Source: Paraburkholderia solisilvae (GTDB lineage: Bacteria; Pseudomonadota; Gammaproteobacteria; Burkholderiales; Burkholderiaceae). From it: a stretch of DNA of 64,000 bases. Made by a program: the position numbers and the translations under genes. The notes under the pieces are model-generated. The model did not search any database, was not told the origin of the DNA, and worked only from the letters and a program-made list of their open reading frames with translations. The stretch covers positions 62,001-126,000 of the forward strand of contig NZ_CADIKF010000009.1 of NCBI RefSeq assembly GCF_902859875.1, in the 5' to 3' direction. Of this stretch, positions 1 to 8,723 are shown one piece after another (position 1 is the first letter of the stretch; the number at the start of each line of letters is the position of its first letter).

Positions 1-205
1 AATCCCAGTTGCGCGCCGCGCGGCCGATGCCGCCATAGACGACGAGCGCGTGCGGATGCTCGGCGACCTCCGGATCGAGATTGTTCTGGATCATCCGGTA
101 CGCGGCTTCCGTGAGCCAGCTCTTGCAGGTCTTCTCGCTGCCGCGCGGGGCGCGAATCGTGCGCGACGGGTCGAGACGCGGATCGATATGTTTCGGGTTG
201 TTCAT
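1..205 (-). CDS. hutU: Urocanate hydratase (urocanase), N-terminal part, cut by window edge
   Basis: Urocanase converts urocanate to 4-imidazolone-5-propanoate, the second step of histidine degradation, in the cytoplasm. Only the first 68 codons are in the window. They read [20 protein letters not shown] and continue with an [15 protein letters not shown] segment and a [13 protein letters not shown] segment, which are typical of the urocanase N-terminus, where the NAD-binding enzyme begins. The gene lies downstream of hutH and hutC on the same strand, 121 nt after the hutC stop, so it is probably in the same transcript under HutC control. The remainder lies to the left of the window. Confidence 0.93.
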   Translation of the reverse strand, partial: MNNPKHIDPRLDPSRTIRAPRGSEKTCKSWLTEAAYRMIQNNLDPEVAEHPHALVVYGGIGRAARNWD

Positions 206-326
206 GGTGATGAGCCTTGAAAGTGCGGATAACAGCGGCTGACGACCGCGGGAACCCCCGCAGAAAGCAACAGGAAGACAGCGAAAATTCGGCCGGCGAA
301 AAAGCCAGCGTCAAACCAGCCGGAAT

Positions 327-1022
327 TCAGAAATGCCCGGTGAAGCGATAGCGGCTGCCGGGGTGCCAGAGATTGGCCACCGACGCGACCGCGCCTTGCG
401 ACCACGTACGCCGATGCAGCACGAGACAAGGTTCGACCTCCTCCATCGACAGCAACGTGCGCGTGTCTTCATCCGGCGTGAGCGCTTCGATCCGGTACTC
501 GACACGCTGCAGCGGCGCGACGCGCACGAGGTACTGGTTCGGCGTGGTGTTCGTAAAGTCCTGCAACGTGTAGTCGGGGGCGACCGCCGGGTTGACCCAG
601 CGTTCCTCGAGCTGCACGGGTTCGTCGTTCTCGAAGTGCAGCACGCGCGAATGGAACAGCGCGCTGCCCGGTTTCAACTTCATCTCGTCGGCAAGCGCGG
701 TATCCGCGATCTCGTCGCCGACGTGCAGCACGTTCGCGTGATAGCGATGACCGCGCGCGACGATTTCATCCGAGATGCTGCGAATCGCGACCAGCGTCGA
801 TTCATACTTCGGCCGCGCGACAAATGTGCCCGAACCCTGCACGCGCGTAAGCACCTGCTCGGAAGTCAGTTCGCGCAATGCGCGATTCACCGTCATGCGC
901 GCGACGCTGAATTCGCGCGCGAGTTCATTCTCCGACGGCACCTGGTCGCCTTCCGCCCATTCGCCTGCATGAATACGGGCGAGGATAAAGTCCTTGATTC
1001 CCTGATATGCGGGCGCGTTCAT
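327..1022 (-). CDS. hutC: Histidine utilisation repressor HutC (GntR family, UTRA domain)
   Basis: HutC represses hut genes and is released by urocanate. The protein has an N-terminal winged helix (about residues 8-75, with the GntR signature around ENELAREFSVARMTVNRAL and a VQGSGTFV wing) and a C-terminal UTRA effector domain (about 95-230). I start it at the ATG one base after the hutH stop (MNAPAYQGIKDF); a longer reading adds 15 residues inside hutH and lacks support. The position between hutH and hutU and the two palindromes upstream of hutH fit an autoregulated hut operon. Length (231 aa) is normal for the family. Confidence 0.92.
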   Translation of the reverse strand: MNAPAYQGIKDFILARIHAGEWAEGDQVPSENELAREFSVARMTVNRALRELTSEQVLTRVQGSGTFVARPKYESTLVAIRSISDEIVARGHRYHANVLHVGDEIADTALADEMKLKPGSALFHSRVLHFENDEPVQLEERWVNPAVAPDYTLQDFTNTTPNQYLVRVAPLQRVEYRIEALTPDEDTRTLLSMEEVEPCLVLHRRTWSQGAVASVANLWHPGSRYRFTGHF

Positions 1023-1023
1023 G

Positions 1024-2547
1024 TCAGCGGCGCTCGGAAGCAAACTCGAACGGGCTATGAGCGGCAATCGTGCCGTTCTGCACGAGACGCGCCATCGCCG
1101 CGATGTCCGGCGCGAAGTAACGGTCGAGCTCGTAATGCGGGACTTCGTTGCGCACGACGCTCATCACGCGCTGCAGTGCGGGACTGGTGCGATGCGGCGT
1201 GCGCAGGTCGACGCCCTGCGCGGCGGCGAGCATTTCGATCGCGAGGATGTTCGCGGTGTTCTCCGCGATATCGGCAAGCTTGCGCGCGGCGAAGGTGGCC
1301 ATCGACACGTGATCCTCCTGATTCGCGGAAGTGGGCAGCGAATCGACCGAGGCCGGATGCGCCAGCGTCTTGTTCTCCGACGCAAGCGCGGCAGCGGTGA
1401 CGTGCGCGATCATGAAGCCGGAGTTGACGCCGCCATCCTTCACGAGAAACGGCGGCAGGCCGGACAGCGTCGCGTCGATCAGCAACGCGATGCGGCGCTC
1501 GGCAAGCGCGCCGATTTCGGCCGCGGCGAGCGCGAGATTATCTGCGGCGAATGCGACGGGCTCTGCATGAAAGTTGCCGCCGGACAGCACTTCGCCGGTG
1601 TCCGGGAAGATCAGCGGATTGTCCGAGACCGCATTTGCTTCGATCAGCAAAACATCTGCGGCGTGGCGCATCTGGTCGAGGCACGCGCCCATTACCTGCG
1701 GCTGGCAGCGCAGGCTGTACGGGTCCTGCACCTTGCCGCAGTCGCGATGCGACAGGTTGATCGCCGAGCCTTCGAGCAACGAACGATACGCGGCCGCCGC
1801 GTCGATCTGGCCTGGATGGCCGCGCAGTTCGTGAATGCGTGCGTCGAACGGCTTGACCGAACCGGCCGCCGCATCCACGGACAATGCGCCTGCGACGAGT
1901 CCGGTGCGATACAGGTCTTCGATCGCGAACAGGTTGTACAGCGCGAGCGCGGCGGACGCCTGCGTGCCGTTCAGCAGCGCGAGGCCTTCTTTCGCTTGCA
2001 GCGTGAGCGGCTTCAAACCGACCAGACGCAGACCGTCGACAGCCGACATGCGCTCGCCTTTGCTGAACACCTCGCCGACACCGAGCAGCACCGCCGACAT
2101 ATGCGCGAGCGGCGCGAGATCGCCGGATGCGCCGACTGATCCTTTGATGGGAATGACCGGCAGGACATCGGCATTGAATAGCGTGAGCAATGCGTTGATC
2201 ACGTCGCGGCGGATGCCGGAGTGACCGCGGCCGAGGCTCGACAGCTTCAATGCCATCAACAGGCGCACCACCGGACGCGACATCGGCTCACCGACGCCAA
2301 CCGCATGCGACAACACCAGATTGCGTTGCAGCAGTTCGAGTTGATCGTGCGGGATATGCGTGCTCGCGAGGCGGCCGAAGCCGGTGTTGATGCCATACGC
2401 GGGCTCGCCCTTCGCCGCGATGTCGTGGACCGCCTTTGCGCATGCGTCGATCGCGGCAAAGCTGGCGGGGTCCAGTTCGAGCGTGACCTGCTCGCGTGCG
2501 ATCTGGCGGAGCTGCGGCAGAGTCAGGTGGCCGGGCGTAAGGATCAT
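1024..2547 (-). CDS. hutH: Histidine ammonia-lyase
   Basis: Catalyses non-oxidative deamination of L-histidine to urocanate and ammonia, the entry step of histidine catabolism, in the cytoplasm. At 507 residues it has the usual family length. The segment [15 protein letters not shown] (about 140-154) contains the Ala-Ser-Gly triad that cyclises to the MIO prosthetic group. YGINTGFG near residue 52 supplies the conserved active-site Tyr region, and the segment [10 protein letters not shown] lies in the C-terminal half. It is the first gene of the hut transcript in this window and ends one base before hutC. Confidence 0.96.
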   Translation of the reverse strand: MILTPGHLTLPQLRQIAREQVTLELDPASFAAIDACAKAVHDIAAKGEPAYGINTGFGRLASTHIPHDQLELLQRNLVLSHAVGVGEPMSRPVVRLLMALKLSSLGRGHSGIRRDVINALLTLFNADVLPVIPIKGSVGASGDLAPLAHMSAVLLGVGEVFSKGERMSAVDGLRLVGLKPLTLQAKEGLALLNGTQASAALALYNLFAIEDLYRTGLVAGALSVDAAAGSVKPFDARIHELRGHPGQIDAAAAYRSLLEGSAINLSHRDCGKVQDPYSLRCQPQVMGACLDQMRHAADVLLIEANAVSDNPLIFPDTGEVLSGGNFHAEPVAFAADNLALAAAEIGALAERRIALLIDATLSGLPPFLVKDGGVNSGFMIAHVTAAALASENKTLAHPASVDSLPTSANQEDHVSMATFAARKLADIAENTANILAIEMLAAAQGVDLRTPHRTSPALQRVMSVVRNEVPHYELDRYFAPDIAAMARLVQNGTIAAHSPFEFASERR

Positions 2548-2560
2548 GGCGAATGCGTTC

Positions 2561-2612
2561 CTGTATAGACAAGTTTCCGTGGAGTCTAGCTTTGGCGGGT
2601 TGTATATACAAG
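2561..2612. promoter_or_regulatory. Pair of HutC-type operators upstream of hutH
   Basis: Two related palindromes sit just upstream of the hutH start. TTGTATATACAA at 2600-2611 is a perfect 12-bp inverted repeat. CTGTATAGACAA at 2561-2572 is a near match to it. Their centres are 39 bp apart. HutC-family repressors are known to bind TTGTATATACAA-like sequences, so these are likely the operators through which HutC silences hutH-hutC-hutU. Confidence 0.8.
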
Positions 2613-2805
2613 TTGTTTTTCACCTGGATGGGTTAGGGAATTCCACTACGGCGCGGCTTGGCGGGTGGCCCCCGGAGGCGGTTTTGCGAAAGCGGAAATG
2701 ACGCGGGAAGGTTCGGACTTTTCGGCGGTTTTTTTGTTGTGTGTGCATTTATCGTGACGGCTGTTGTCGCGGTAATAAACACATATACGAGAGAAAAAAA
2801 TCCGA

Positions 2806-5196
2806 ATGGGCCTGCGCTTTCTTCCACTGCACCAGTACCCGGCGCGCATGCTGGGACTGTTGCTTCTGCTGACTGCACTCCTTTTTGCATTCAACGCGCA
2901 CGCTGAAAGCGGCGACGCGATCTGCTATTCCCTCTACGCGAAATCCCGAGGCATACCTGGAACAAAGGGATGTTCGATCAGTGTTGCCGGCGGAACGCCG
3001 GTCGGCATGGGAACGTACTTCTGTACGGCCAACCTCGATCGCATCGACCGTTATTGCAATGCGCCGGAACCGGTGGCGCCTGAAGCAAGTTGTCCGGTTG
3101 CGGATCCGGTCTATCCGGGCACGGGCGTCAACACGCTTGGCGAAGTCGACTTCGTCAGCGGAGGCGACACGCCGATGGCGTTTCGCCGCACGTATCGTTC
3201 GGCGCCTCATCTTCATCCCGATGCCAACGTGGGCGCGGGCTGGTTTCATAACTGGCAGCGTCAACTGGATCTCGCCAATGCGCGCGCCGGCTCTGCGCAA
3301 GTTATCGCGTGGCGCGAAGACGGCGAGCCCGTGACGTTCAGGAAGACGAACAGCGTGTGGCGCGCAGTCGGCACGGCCGCGCTGGCGTTGCGTGACGACA
3401 CGGCGGGCTGGACGCTGACCGACCTGACTACCGACACAGCGGAGTCTTACTCAAATCAAGGTGTATTGCTGACGGTGACTACGCACGATGGCCACGTCAC
3501 CACGCTGACCTACAGCGACGCTAGTACACCGTCGAACATCGCACCTGCGGCCGGTCTTCTGATCACGGTTACCGAGCACGCCGCCGACACCAGCACATAT
3601 GTCGATCTCGTGCTGCGTTTTGCGTACGACGCCAAGTACCGCATCACACAGATGACGGACCCGACGGGCGCCATCACGCGCTATGGCTACGACGCGCAGA
3701 ACAACCTCGTCTCCGTCACATGGCCCGATGGCTATGTACGGCGCTACCTGTTCGAAGATGCGCGATTTTGGTCTGCGATGACCGGCGTGATCGACGAAAC
3801 GGGCTCGCGCGTTGCGACGTGGACGTATGACGCGAAGGGCCGCGCCATTGCCGCCAGCCATCCGGATACGACGCGCAACGTTCAGTTTGCGTACGGTACC
3901 AACAGCACGACGGTCACAGACAGTCGTCGAGCCACGACGTTGAACTTCTCTTCGGTCGCGGGCATGCAGCGGCCGGTGGGCAGCAGTTCACCGTCGGGCA
4001 ATGCAACGTCGACGTGGGACGCGGGCGGCAATCTGTTGACCGACACCGCGGCGGACGGCAGCAGTACCGAATACAGCTATGACGATATCGGCCGGCCAGT
4101 ACGCGTTGCACGCCGTGGGGCGACTGGCTTATCGATTACGTCAGTGCGTTACGCCGATGCAACGAGCCTGCATCCGGCACTGATCGCGATGCCTCGTATG
4201 ATGCGCGGCTTCGCATATGACGATCGAGGCAACCTGATCGGGCTGAGTGAACTGACGACGGATGATGCGACCGGCGCAAGCGGCTTTGGCGCGAAGTCGA
4301 CTGGAGAGCAACGCACGTACGGCTTCACGTATGACGGCCGGAACCGGCCGAAATCGACAGTGACGATGGTCAATGGTCAAAAGGTCGAAGATATCAATCA
4401 GACCTATGACGGGAGCGCGAACCGGCGCGTGGCGATTTCGTATGTGACCGGCCGGGCGGTCGGCGTGCTGTTGCGGGACGCGGCACATCGTCCACTGGAA
4501 CTGACGGACAACGGCATGAATGCGTACGTCGTTTATGACGTGCGCGGACGGGTCACGCGATTCACTTATGTCGAAGATGCGGCGCCTGCGAATGGAAATC
4601 GCAGTCGCACGTTGACCGTCGACTACGGGTATTCGCCGGATGGGCGGGTTGTTTCGCGTACGGGTACGGTCAAGCCGGAAGGTGGCAGTGCTGCGGCGAT
4701 TGGTAGCGAGGAGATTGATGAGTGGCTGGATAACTATGAATCTGGGATTGCACCGGCGGGACCACCGGTCGGGTTCGTCAGGTCGTTAAGGACGTTGTTG
4801 TTCGCGCAAGAACCGGGGTTGGAGCCTGTGTGCGTGGAATGTTTCGTCCCCGGCACAGGGGCAGCGGGAAGGATCGTCAACTGGATCATTACGTTCGTCC
4901 GCGACGTCGACCGTGCTTGCAAGTCGGCACTTACAGATTCATCAACTATTAATTTGGGCAAAAATCCCAATCAAATTTCACACACGTATCGTCATCTCGA
5001 TGCCAAAGGAATTCCTCGCGAGCCCGTAACCCTGGCGATCCGCGAAGACATCGCTGCGAACGCGGGCGGTCAATTGGCGATCGGTGAAGGACGATCTTTT
5101 TATATTTCTGTCGACGGTGTCACAATTGAGTATTCTGCGCATAGGCTCTCAGCGAATGAGATTCGCGTTGGCTCAATCCGACCATTCCCTCGTTAA
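2806..5196 (+). CDS. Secreted YD-repeat (Rhs-like) protein with variable C-terminal domain, candidate polymorphic toxin
   Basis: The 796-residue protein begins with a Sec-type signal peptide (hydrophobic LLLLLTALLFAFNA, cut after AHA near residue 33). A DUF6531-like start follows (GVNTLGEVDFVSGGDTPM near 105-122), then a run of YD-type repeats (ITRYGYDAQNNLVSVTWPDG, TEYSYDDIGRP, RGFAYDDRGNLIG, YGFTYDGRNR, YDVRGRVTRF). The usual Rhs ending (RYYDP..GRF, DPIGL) is absent. After a hydrophobic stretch the last 80 or so residues (from NLGKNPNQ, including ISHTYRHLDAKG) look like a separate small domain, as in polymorphic toxins. I could not assign its family. Small genes follow at once, the first only 10 nt downstream. 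Base composition is lower in GC than the flanks. Confidence 0.75.
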   Translation: MGLRFLPLHQYPARMLGLLLLLTALLFAFNAHAESGDAICYSLYAKSRGIPGTKGCSISVAGGTPVGMGTYFCTANLDRIDRYCNAPEPVAPEASCPVADPVYPGTGVNTLGEVDFVSGGDTPMAFRRTYRSAPHLHPDANVGAGWFHNWQRQLDLANARAGSAQVIAWREDGEPVTFRKTNSVWRAVGTAALALRDDTAGWTLTDLTTDTAESYSNQGVLLTVTTHDGHVTTLTYSDASTPSNIAPAAGLLITVTEHAADTSTYVDLVLRFAYDAKYRITQMTDPTGAITRYGYDAQNNLVSVTWPDGYVRRYLFEDARFWSAMTGVIDETGSRVATWTYDAKGRAIAASHPDTTRNVQFAYGTNSTTVTDSRRATTLNFSSVAGMQRPVGSSSPSGNATSTWDAGGNLLTDTAADGSSTEYSYDDIGRPVRVARRGATGLSITSVRYADATSLHPALIAMPRMMRGFAYDDRGNLIGLSELTTDDATGASGFGAKSTGEQRTYGFTYDGRNRPKSTVTMVNGQKVEDINQTYDGSANRRVAISYVTGRAVGVLLRDAAHRPLELTDNGMNAYVVYDVRGRVTRFTYVEDAAPANGNRSRTLTVDYGYSPDGRVVSRTGTVKPEGGSAAAIGSEEIDEWLDNYESGIAPAGPPVGFVRSLRTLLFAQEPGLEPVCVECFVPGTGAAGRIVNWIITFVRDVDRACKSALTDSSTINLGKNPNQISHTYRHLDAKGIPREPVTLAIREDIAANAGGQLAIGEGRSFYISVDGVTIEYSAHRLSANEIRVGSIRPFPR

Positions 5197-5206
5197 GGGC
5201 CCCACC

Positions 5207-5659
5207 ATGACAACGTCTAGAAACCTGGCCCGGCATGAGCGAGAACTTCTCCTGTTTCTCATCGAGACCAATGCGCCCCTGTACGGTGCCCTGGCGGACC
5301 GATGGCTCGATCAGATCAATTCGTGCAAAGTGCGCGAGATCGACTCCTCACTTTTTCTTGCTGTGTGTCACGATCAGGCGACAGAAGACAGCGGCTGTGA
5401 TGCCTATACACTCAGACGAGAGTTAATCGGAATCGACGAAGGCGTTGCAGTACTCGCATACGTCCAGATCATGAAGACCCCAACCGACGATCTGATCGAT
5501 ATTTTCTCAATCGATCGTCTCGACGGAAAGCCGCTTAAGCACTACCCGTCGCCCGGACCCGAATTGATGATCATGGAACTGGGCAAAAGGATCGGCGGCG
5601 CCGACTGGCGAAACGTCTATAAGGAGTCAGACTTTCCTTTCCCCAGTCAACGTCCGTGA
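5207..5659 (+). CDS. Hypothetical protein, candidate cognate immunity protein of the YD-repeat toxin
   Basis: A 150-residue soluble protein that starts 10 nt after the stop of the YD-repeat gene. I chose the ATG reading MTTSRNLARHERELLLFLIE; the same frame is open further upstream but only inside the Rhs gene. No signal peptide or membrane segment is visible, and I recognise no family. In polymorphic toxin loci the gene directly after the toxin domain normally encodes the inhibitor that binds it, so position alone suggests immunity. The composition is rich in Asp/Glu/Ile and lower in GC than surrounding core genes. Confidence 0.7.
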   Translation: MTTSRNLARHERELLLFLIETNAPLYGALADRWLDQINSCKVREIDSSLFLAVCHDQATEDSGCDAYTLRRELIGIDEGVAVLAYVQIMKTPTDDLIDIFSIDRLDGKPLKHYPSPGPELMIMELGKRIGGADWRNVYKESDFPFPSQRP

Positions 5660-5845
5660 CATATGGACCGGAGTCTCGGCACGAAGCGTTTTCCTATCTG
5701 GCTTCTCGCCGTTAGATGCTCTCGCCCTGTCGGTTCGTAACCGCCTACAGTTTGCGCGATTCTGGATACCTGCAGAACTCCCAGCGCGGGCTATCGCCGG
5801 GAGCAGAACCCACTAGCGTCAAGATTGGTCTGAACCGACTCCCTT

Positions 5846-6367
5846 ATGCCGATCATCAAAGACCATCCGACCTTCAGCCGTCTTCAGCAGCTGTGCGGAA
5901 TGGTTGCCAACTGGACACAGCACGACTCCGATCCATATGGCAAAAATGTCAAATACTGCGATTGGCTTGAGTTCAAAGTCGCCGGATTCATAGATTTCGT
6001 CAGCGCGCTTTCATCCGGAAACGGTGACTCTGAGTATTACTTCGTCGACGTTCGCGCCATGGCGCGCCCCAAACTTGTACTCACGGCGGGTGACTTCCCT
6101 GCGATAAAGCTTCATTGTCACATCAACCAACGCGACTATCTTCGCGAACTCGACTGCCTGGTGAATTTCCTCGAAGGCGTCGAATACACGATGGGCTACA
6201 CGAACGAATATGCCATCTTCCCCCTGTCAATGAACTGGCACATATACGGTCTTTACGATATTGAGCTGGCGCGCATCCAGAGCCGGGCTCCGTTTCCCGC
6301 CGCGCCTTTCCCTCACGAGTACATTCCGGCTGACGAGGCCCATCGACTCATTCGACTGCTCGATTGA
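5846..6367 (+). CDS. Hypothetical protein in the toxin/immunity island
   Basis: A 173-residue cytoplasmic-looking protein beginning MPIIKDHPTFSRLQQLCGMV. It has no signal peptide or membrane segment; the centre is rich in aromatic residues (SEYYFVDVRAM, MNWHIYGLYDIEL). I do not recognise a family. It lies 186 nt after the first candidate immunity gene in the same orientation. The spacer between them holds no convincing gene. A second immunity-type gene behind an Rhs-like toxin is common, often kept against toxins of relatives, but the role here is inferred from position only. Confidence 0.6.
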   Translation: MPIIKDHPTFSRLQQLCGMVANWTQHDSDPYGKNVKYCDWLEFKVAGFIDFVSALSSGNGDSEYYFVDVRAMARPKLVLTAGDFPAIKLHCHINQRDYLRELDCLVNFLEGVEYTMGYTNEYAIFPLSMNWHIYGLYDIELARIQSRAPFPAAPFPHEYIPADEAHRLIRLLD

Positions 6368-6503
6368 CACTGGATTCGTACGACTTCTGTCGCCCAAAAG
6401 TCGACTTCAGAAACCGGCTCCCGAACTGGCACGTGGGTCTGCATCGAACTCGATGGTATTGGAGGTTAACTGGTGACGTTCTTGAATCTCTTAAGGCCGG
6501 TAA

Positions 6504-6764
6504 ATGAGCAAGCTCTATCTTGAAGACATTGTCGATGTGAATACTCCGTATCCGTATGTCTTCGTTTATATGCTCGAAGAGAATGAAATTTTCTCTCCGG
6601 GTCAATTTGCACCATTCATGGATCTCGCCGTCCAGCGAGATCGCAGCCTTCGTATGACTGTATTCGAATCAGCCAACCCCGTGTCGCTTACGCTGGAACA
6701 ATGGAATGAGATTGCGCGCGTAGCGAGGGAATATCGGCAGGAAACGCTTGAGAACGATGACTGA
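6504..6764 (+). CDS. Hypothetical 86-residue acidic protein in the immunity array
   Basis: A small acidic protein starting MSKLYLEDIVDVNTPYPYVF. The predicted sequence alternates strands and helices and ends in a charged helix (EQWNEIARVAREYRQETLEN). No family recognised. It lies in a run of same-strand, low-GC small genes behind the YD-repeat protein. A weak AGG-type ribosome site precedes the ATG. Function as an immunity protein is inference from context. Confidence 0.55.
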   Translation: MSKLYLEDIVDVNTPYPYVFVYMLEENEIFSPGQFAPFMDLAVQRDRSLRMTVFESANPVSLTLEQWNEIARVAREYRQETLENDD

Positions 6765-6812
6765 CGGTCTCGACAGTCCGCACAGTCGGGACCGCCATCG
6801 GAAATACGAATC

Positions 6813-7049
6813 GTGAGTGAATTGGAAATTGTGTGGTCATCCGCTATGGATGGGTATGAAAAATTGACTCTCGAAAGCTTGCTGGATGGTTACCCCGTCG
6901 TACAGGTGAACGAAGAACGAGGCCCTGACAATCTGGAGGCTGAACTCGGCTGCCCTAAACCTGATGCACGGATGGTTCGCAAGGCGCATCTGGATCAACT
7001 CATAGAAGCGCTCATCGAACTCCGCAAGTCGATGGCTACAGGGAGATAG
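6813..7049 (+). CDS. Hypothetical 78-residue protein, copy A of a duplicated pair
   Basis: Starts at GTG and reads MSELEIVWSSAMDGYEKLTL. The protein is small, acidic and soluble, with a C-terminal helix (LDQLIEALIELRKSM). A second copy lies about 680 bp downstream (start 7496) and is clearly paralogous over its whole length: both share EIVWSSAMD.YEKLTLE and VNEERGP and end in a DQLI.ALI..RK helix. Family unknown. Duplication within a cluster of toxin-associated small genes suggests a diversifying immunity protein; this is inference. Confidence 0.65.
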   Translation: MSELEIVWSSAMDGYEKLTLESLLDGYPVVQVNEERGPDNLEAELGCPKPDARMVRKAHLDQLIEALIELRKSMATGR

Positions 7050-7056
7050 GGGCGCC

Positions 7057-7413
7057 ATGAACTACAAAACTGAAATTTACGAGCAGTACATGGCTCGTGC
7101 GGTAACCGTCGATGGCGGTGAAATCTTCCTGCATGCTTTTGATGCACAGAACTTCGTTGCCCATTGCGAAAGCCGAAACCTGGCGATACTTGGTTTCGAT
7201 ACTTTTAGGATCGACAAACGAGGCATTCTCCCCCTGCTTGACGGAATTGCGGACTTTTCCCCGCAAGAGAAGAGGCCGTGGTCAGAATATCGATCGACTT
7301 GCAATCTCGTGGCGGCCAAGATCATCGAACAACTCCTTGAGGACAAGGAGCCGGAAGAAACGTATTTTTCCTTCGTCCTCTGGGACGAGACGGAATATGG
7401 CCAAAGCACCTAA
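7057..7413 (+). CDS. Hypothetical 118-residue protein, immunity-like
   Basis: Begins MNYKTEIYEQYMARAVTVDG eight bases after copy A of the duplicated gene, with no visible signal peptide. The sequence is acidic and aromatic, and ends TYFSFVLWDETEYGQST. It resembles small colicin/CDI-type immunity proteins in size and composition, but I cannot name a family with confidence. Same-strand spacing to its neighbours suggests a shared transcript with the two copies of the 78-residue gene that flank it. Confidence 0.6.
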   Translation: MNYKTEIYEQYMARAVTVDGGEIFLHAFDAQNFVAHCESRNLAILGFDTFRIDKRGILPLLDGIADFSPQEKRPWSEYRSTCNLVAAKIIEQLLEDKEPEETYFSFVLWDETEYGQST

Positions 7414-7495
7414 GCGCACGCACCGCGCAGGTCCTGCTGGTTTAGCACCGACTCGTTTCGTTGCATATCGATTGAATTACTCGCCGGGCATAATC

Positions 7496-7732
7496 GTGGA
7501 TAAACTTGAAATCGTGTGGTCATCCGCCATGGATGAGTATGAAAAATTGACACTCGAAATTTTGCTGGATAGATACCCCGTCGTGCGGGTAAACGAAGAA
7601 CGCGGCCCCGCCCATCTCGAAGCTGAACTCGGCGGCCCGGAGCCTGACGGACGGATGGCTCGCAAGGTGTCTCTGGATCAACTCATCGACGCGCTCATCG
7701 ACATCCGGAAGACAATGACCTCCGGAAAATAG
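7496..7732 (+). CDS. Hypothetical 78-residue protein, copy B of a duplicated pair
   Basis: Starts at GTG (VDKLEIVWSSAMDEYEKL) and is the paralogue of the gene at 6813. Substitutions are spread over the length (for example LDGYPVVQ becomes LDRYPVVR, and CPKPDARMVRK becomes GPEPDGRMARK) with no gaps, so both copies seem to be under coding constraint. An upstream in-frame ATG at 7397 would add a 33-residue basic extension absent from copy A, so I reject it. It ends 3 bp before the stop of the convergent LysR gene. Confidence 0.65.
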   Translation: MDKLEIVWSSAMDEYEKLTLEILLDRYPVVRVNEERGPAHLEAELGGPEPDGRMARKVSLDQLIDALIDIRKTMTSGK

Positions 7733-7735
7733 GCT

Positions 7736-8623
7736 TTAAAGCCTCACCCTCCCCTGAATAAAATCCAGAAAACACTTCACCCGCCCCGCAAGCGCAGCAC
7801 TCTGGTAGTACACCGCATGAATCGGCTGCCGCCGGTCCAGCAGCACACTTTCCAGCACCGGCACAAGCCGCCCTTCGCGCATGTCGCGGGCAATCATGAA
7901 ATCGGCGAGACACGCGATGCCCCAGCCATCGAGCGCCAGCCTGCGTAACGTCTCCCCACTCGACGCCGCCATCCCCGGCTCGATTTTCAGCGCGTCACGC
8001 TCGCCGTCCCGCAGCGGCCAGCGGTTCAAATGCTCCGGCGCGGTAAACCCGATCAGTCGATGCTCGCGCAACGATTCCACCGCGCGCGGCACACCACGCT
8101 CCGCCACATAAGCCGGGCTCGCCACTATCCTCAGTTGGCTGCTACCCAATGCGCGCGCATGCAGCGTCGAATCCTGCAGTTCGCCGATCCGGATCGCGAT
8201 ATCCACCCTCTGCTTCAGCAAATCGACCGTGCGCTCGTTGCTCGTCAGCTCAAGCCTGATGTCCGGATATAACGCGGAAAACGCCTTCATATGCGGCGCA
8301 ATGCAATGCAGCATGAACGGCGATGCCGCATCCACGCGCAACGGCCCGGAAGGCCGCTTGCGCCGCCGCGCAACGGACTCTTCCGCCTCTTCCATCGCGG
8401 CGAGAATCGCGCGCGCTTTGGCGAGGTACAACTCCCCCTCCTCGGTCAGTTGCAAACGCCGTGTCGTACGCCGCACGAGCGTCGTGTCGAGCTTCTTTTC
8501 CAGACGCGACAGCGCGCGGCTCACGCCCGACACCGTCTGCTGCAACTTCTCGGCGGCCGCTGTGATCGAGCCACTGTCGATTACCGTGACGAACGCCAGC
8601 AATTCATCGGTCGAAGTCTTCAT
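7736..8623 (-). CDS. LysR-family transcriptional regulator
   Basis: A DNA-binding regulator with an N-terminal winged HTH (about residues 5-63, including SITAAAEKLQQTVSGVSRAL) and a C-terminal periplasmic-binding-like effector domain. Length (295 aa) is typical. The clade resembles the CrgA/AaeR-like regulators that sit divergent to a dehydrogenase or oxidoreductase. I prefer the ATG (MKTSTDELLAF) over a TTG 12 bases upstream. A perfect 9-bp-arm palindrome lies just upstream of this ATG in the intergenic region shared with the divergent epimerase gene, which is therefore the likely target. Confidence 0.9.
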   Translation of the reverse strand: MKTSTDELLAFVTVIDSGSITAAAEKLQQTVSGVSRALSRLEKKLDTTLVRRTTRRLQLTEEGELYLAKARAILAAMEEAEESVARRRKRPSGPLRVDAASPFMLHCIAPHMKAFSALYPDIRLELTSNERTVDLLKQRVDIAIRIGELQDSTLHARALGSSQLRIVASPAYVAERGVPRAVESLREHRLIGFTAPEHLNRWPLRDGERDALKIEPGMAASSGETLRRLALDGWGIACLADFMIARDMREGRLVPVLESVLLDRRQPIHAVYYQSAALAGRVKCFLDFIQGRVRL

Positions 8624-8631
8624 TGTTGATT

Positions 8632-8651
8632 TCAAATCAAGTTTGATTTGA
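8632..8651. promoter_or_regulatory. Palindromic LysR operator between divergent genes
   Basis: TCAAATCAA-GT-TTGATTTGA is a perfect inverted repeat with 9-bp arms and a 2-bp centre. It contains the T-N11-A type symmetry that LysR regulators bind. It lies between the LysR gene (start 8623) and the divergent NAD-dependent epimerase gene, close to the LysR start, fitting autoregulation plus control of the neighbour. Confidence 0.7.
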
Positions 8652-8723
8652 GACTAACACGCTTTTTGCGAGAATCGCTGCGGCCCATACTGCGTTCATA
8701 TCGTGCTTCGTCTGGAGAACATC

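Larger units (their letters stand above)
6813..7732 (+). repeat. Direct duplication of a ~230-bp gene (6813-7049 and 7496-7732)
   Basis: The two 237-bp coding units are near-identical in the first 75 bases after the start (for example GTGTGGTCATCCGC, then ATGGATG/ATGGATGAG, TATGAAAAATTGAC) and remain alignable without gaps to the stop. A different 118-residue gene sits between them. The arrangement looks like a tandem duplication with an intervening gene, as seen in expanding immunity arrays. Confidence 0.7.

Noticed and set aside
1021..2139. Plus-strand frame opposite hutH
   Set aside because: Shadow of hutH; no start context and no recognisable domain.
2806..5196. T6SS Rhs effector
   Set aside because: There is a Sec signal peptide and no PAAR, VgrG or Hcp gene nearby, so the usual T6SS loading signals are missing.
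7397..7495. Upstream ATG extending copy B of the duplicated gene
   Set aside because: It would add a basic extension absent from copy A and overlap the preceding gene; the GTG start matches the paralogue.
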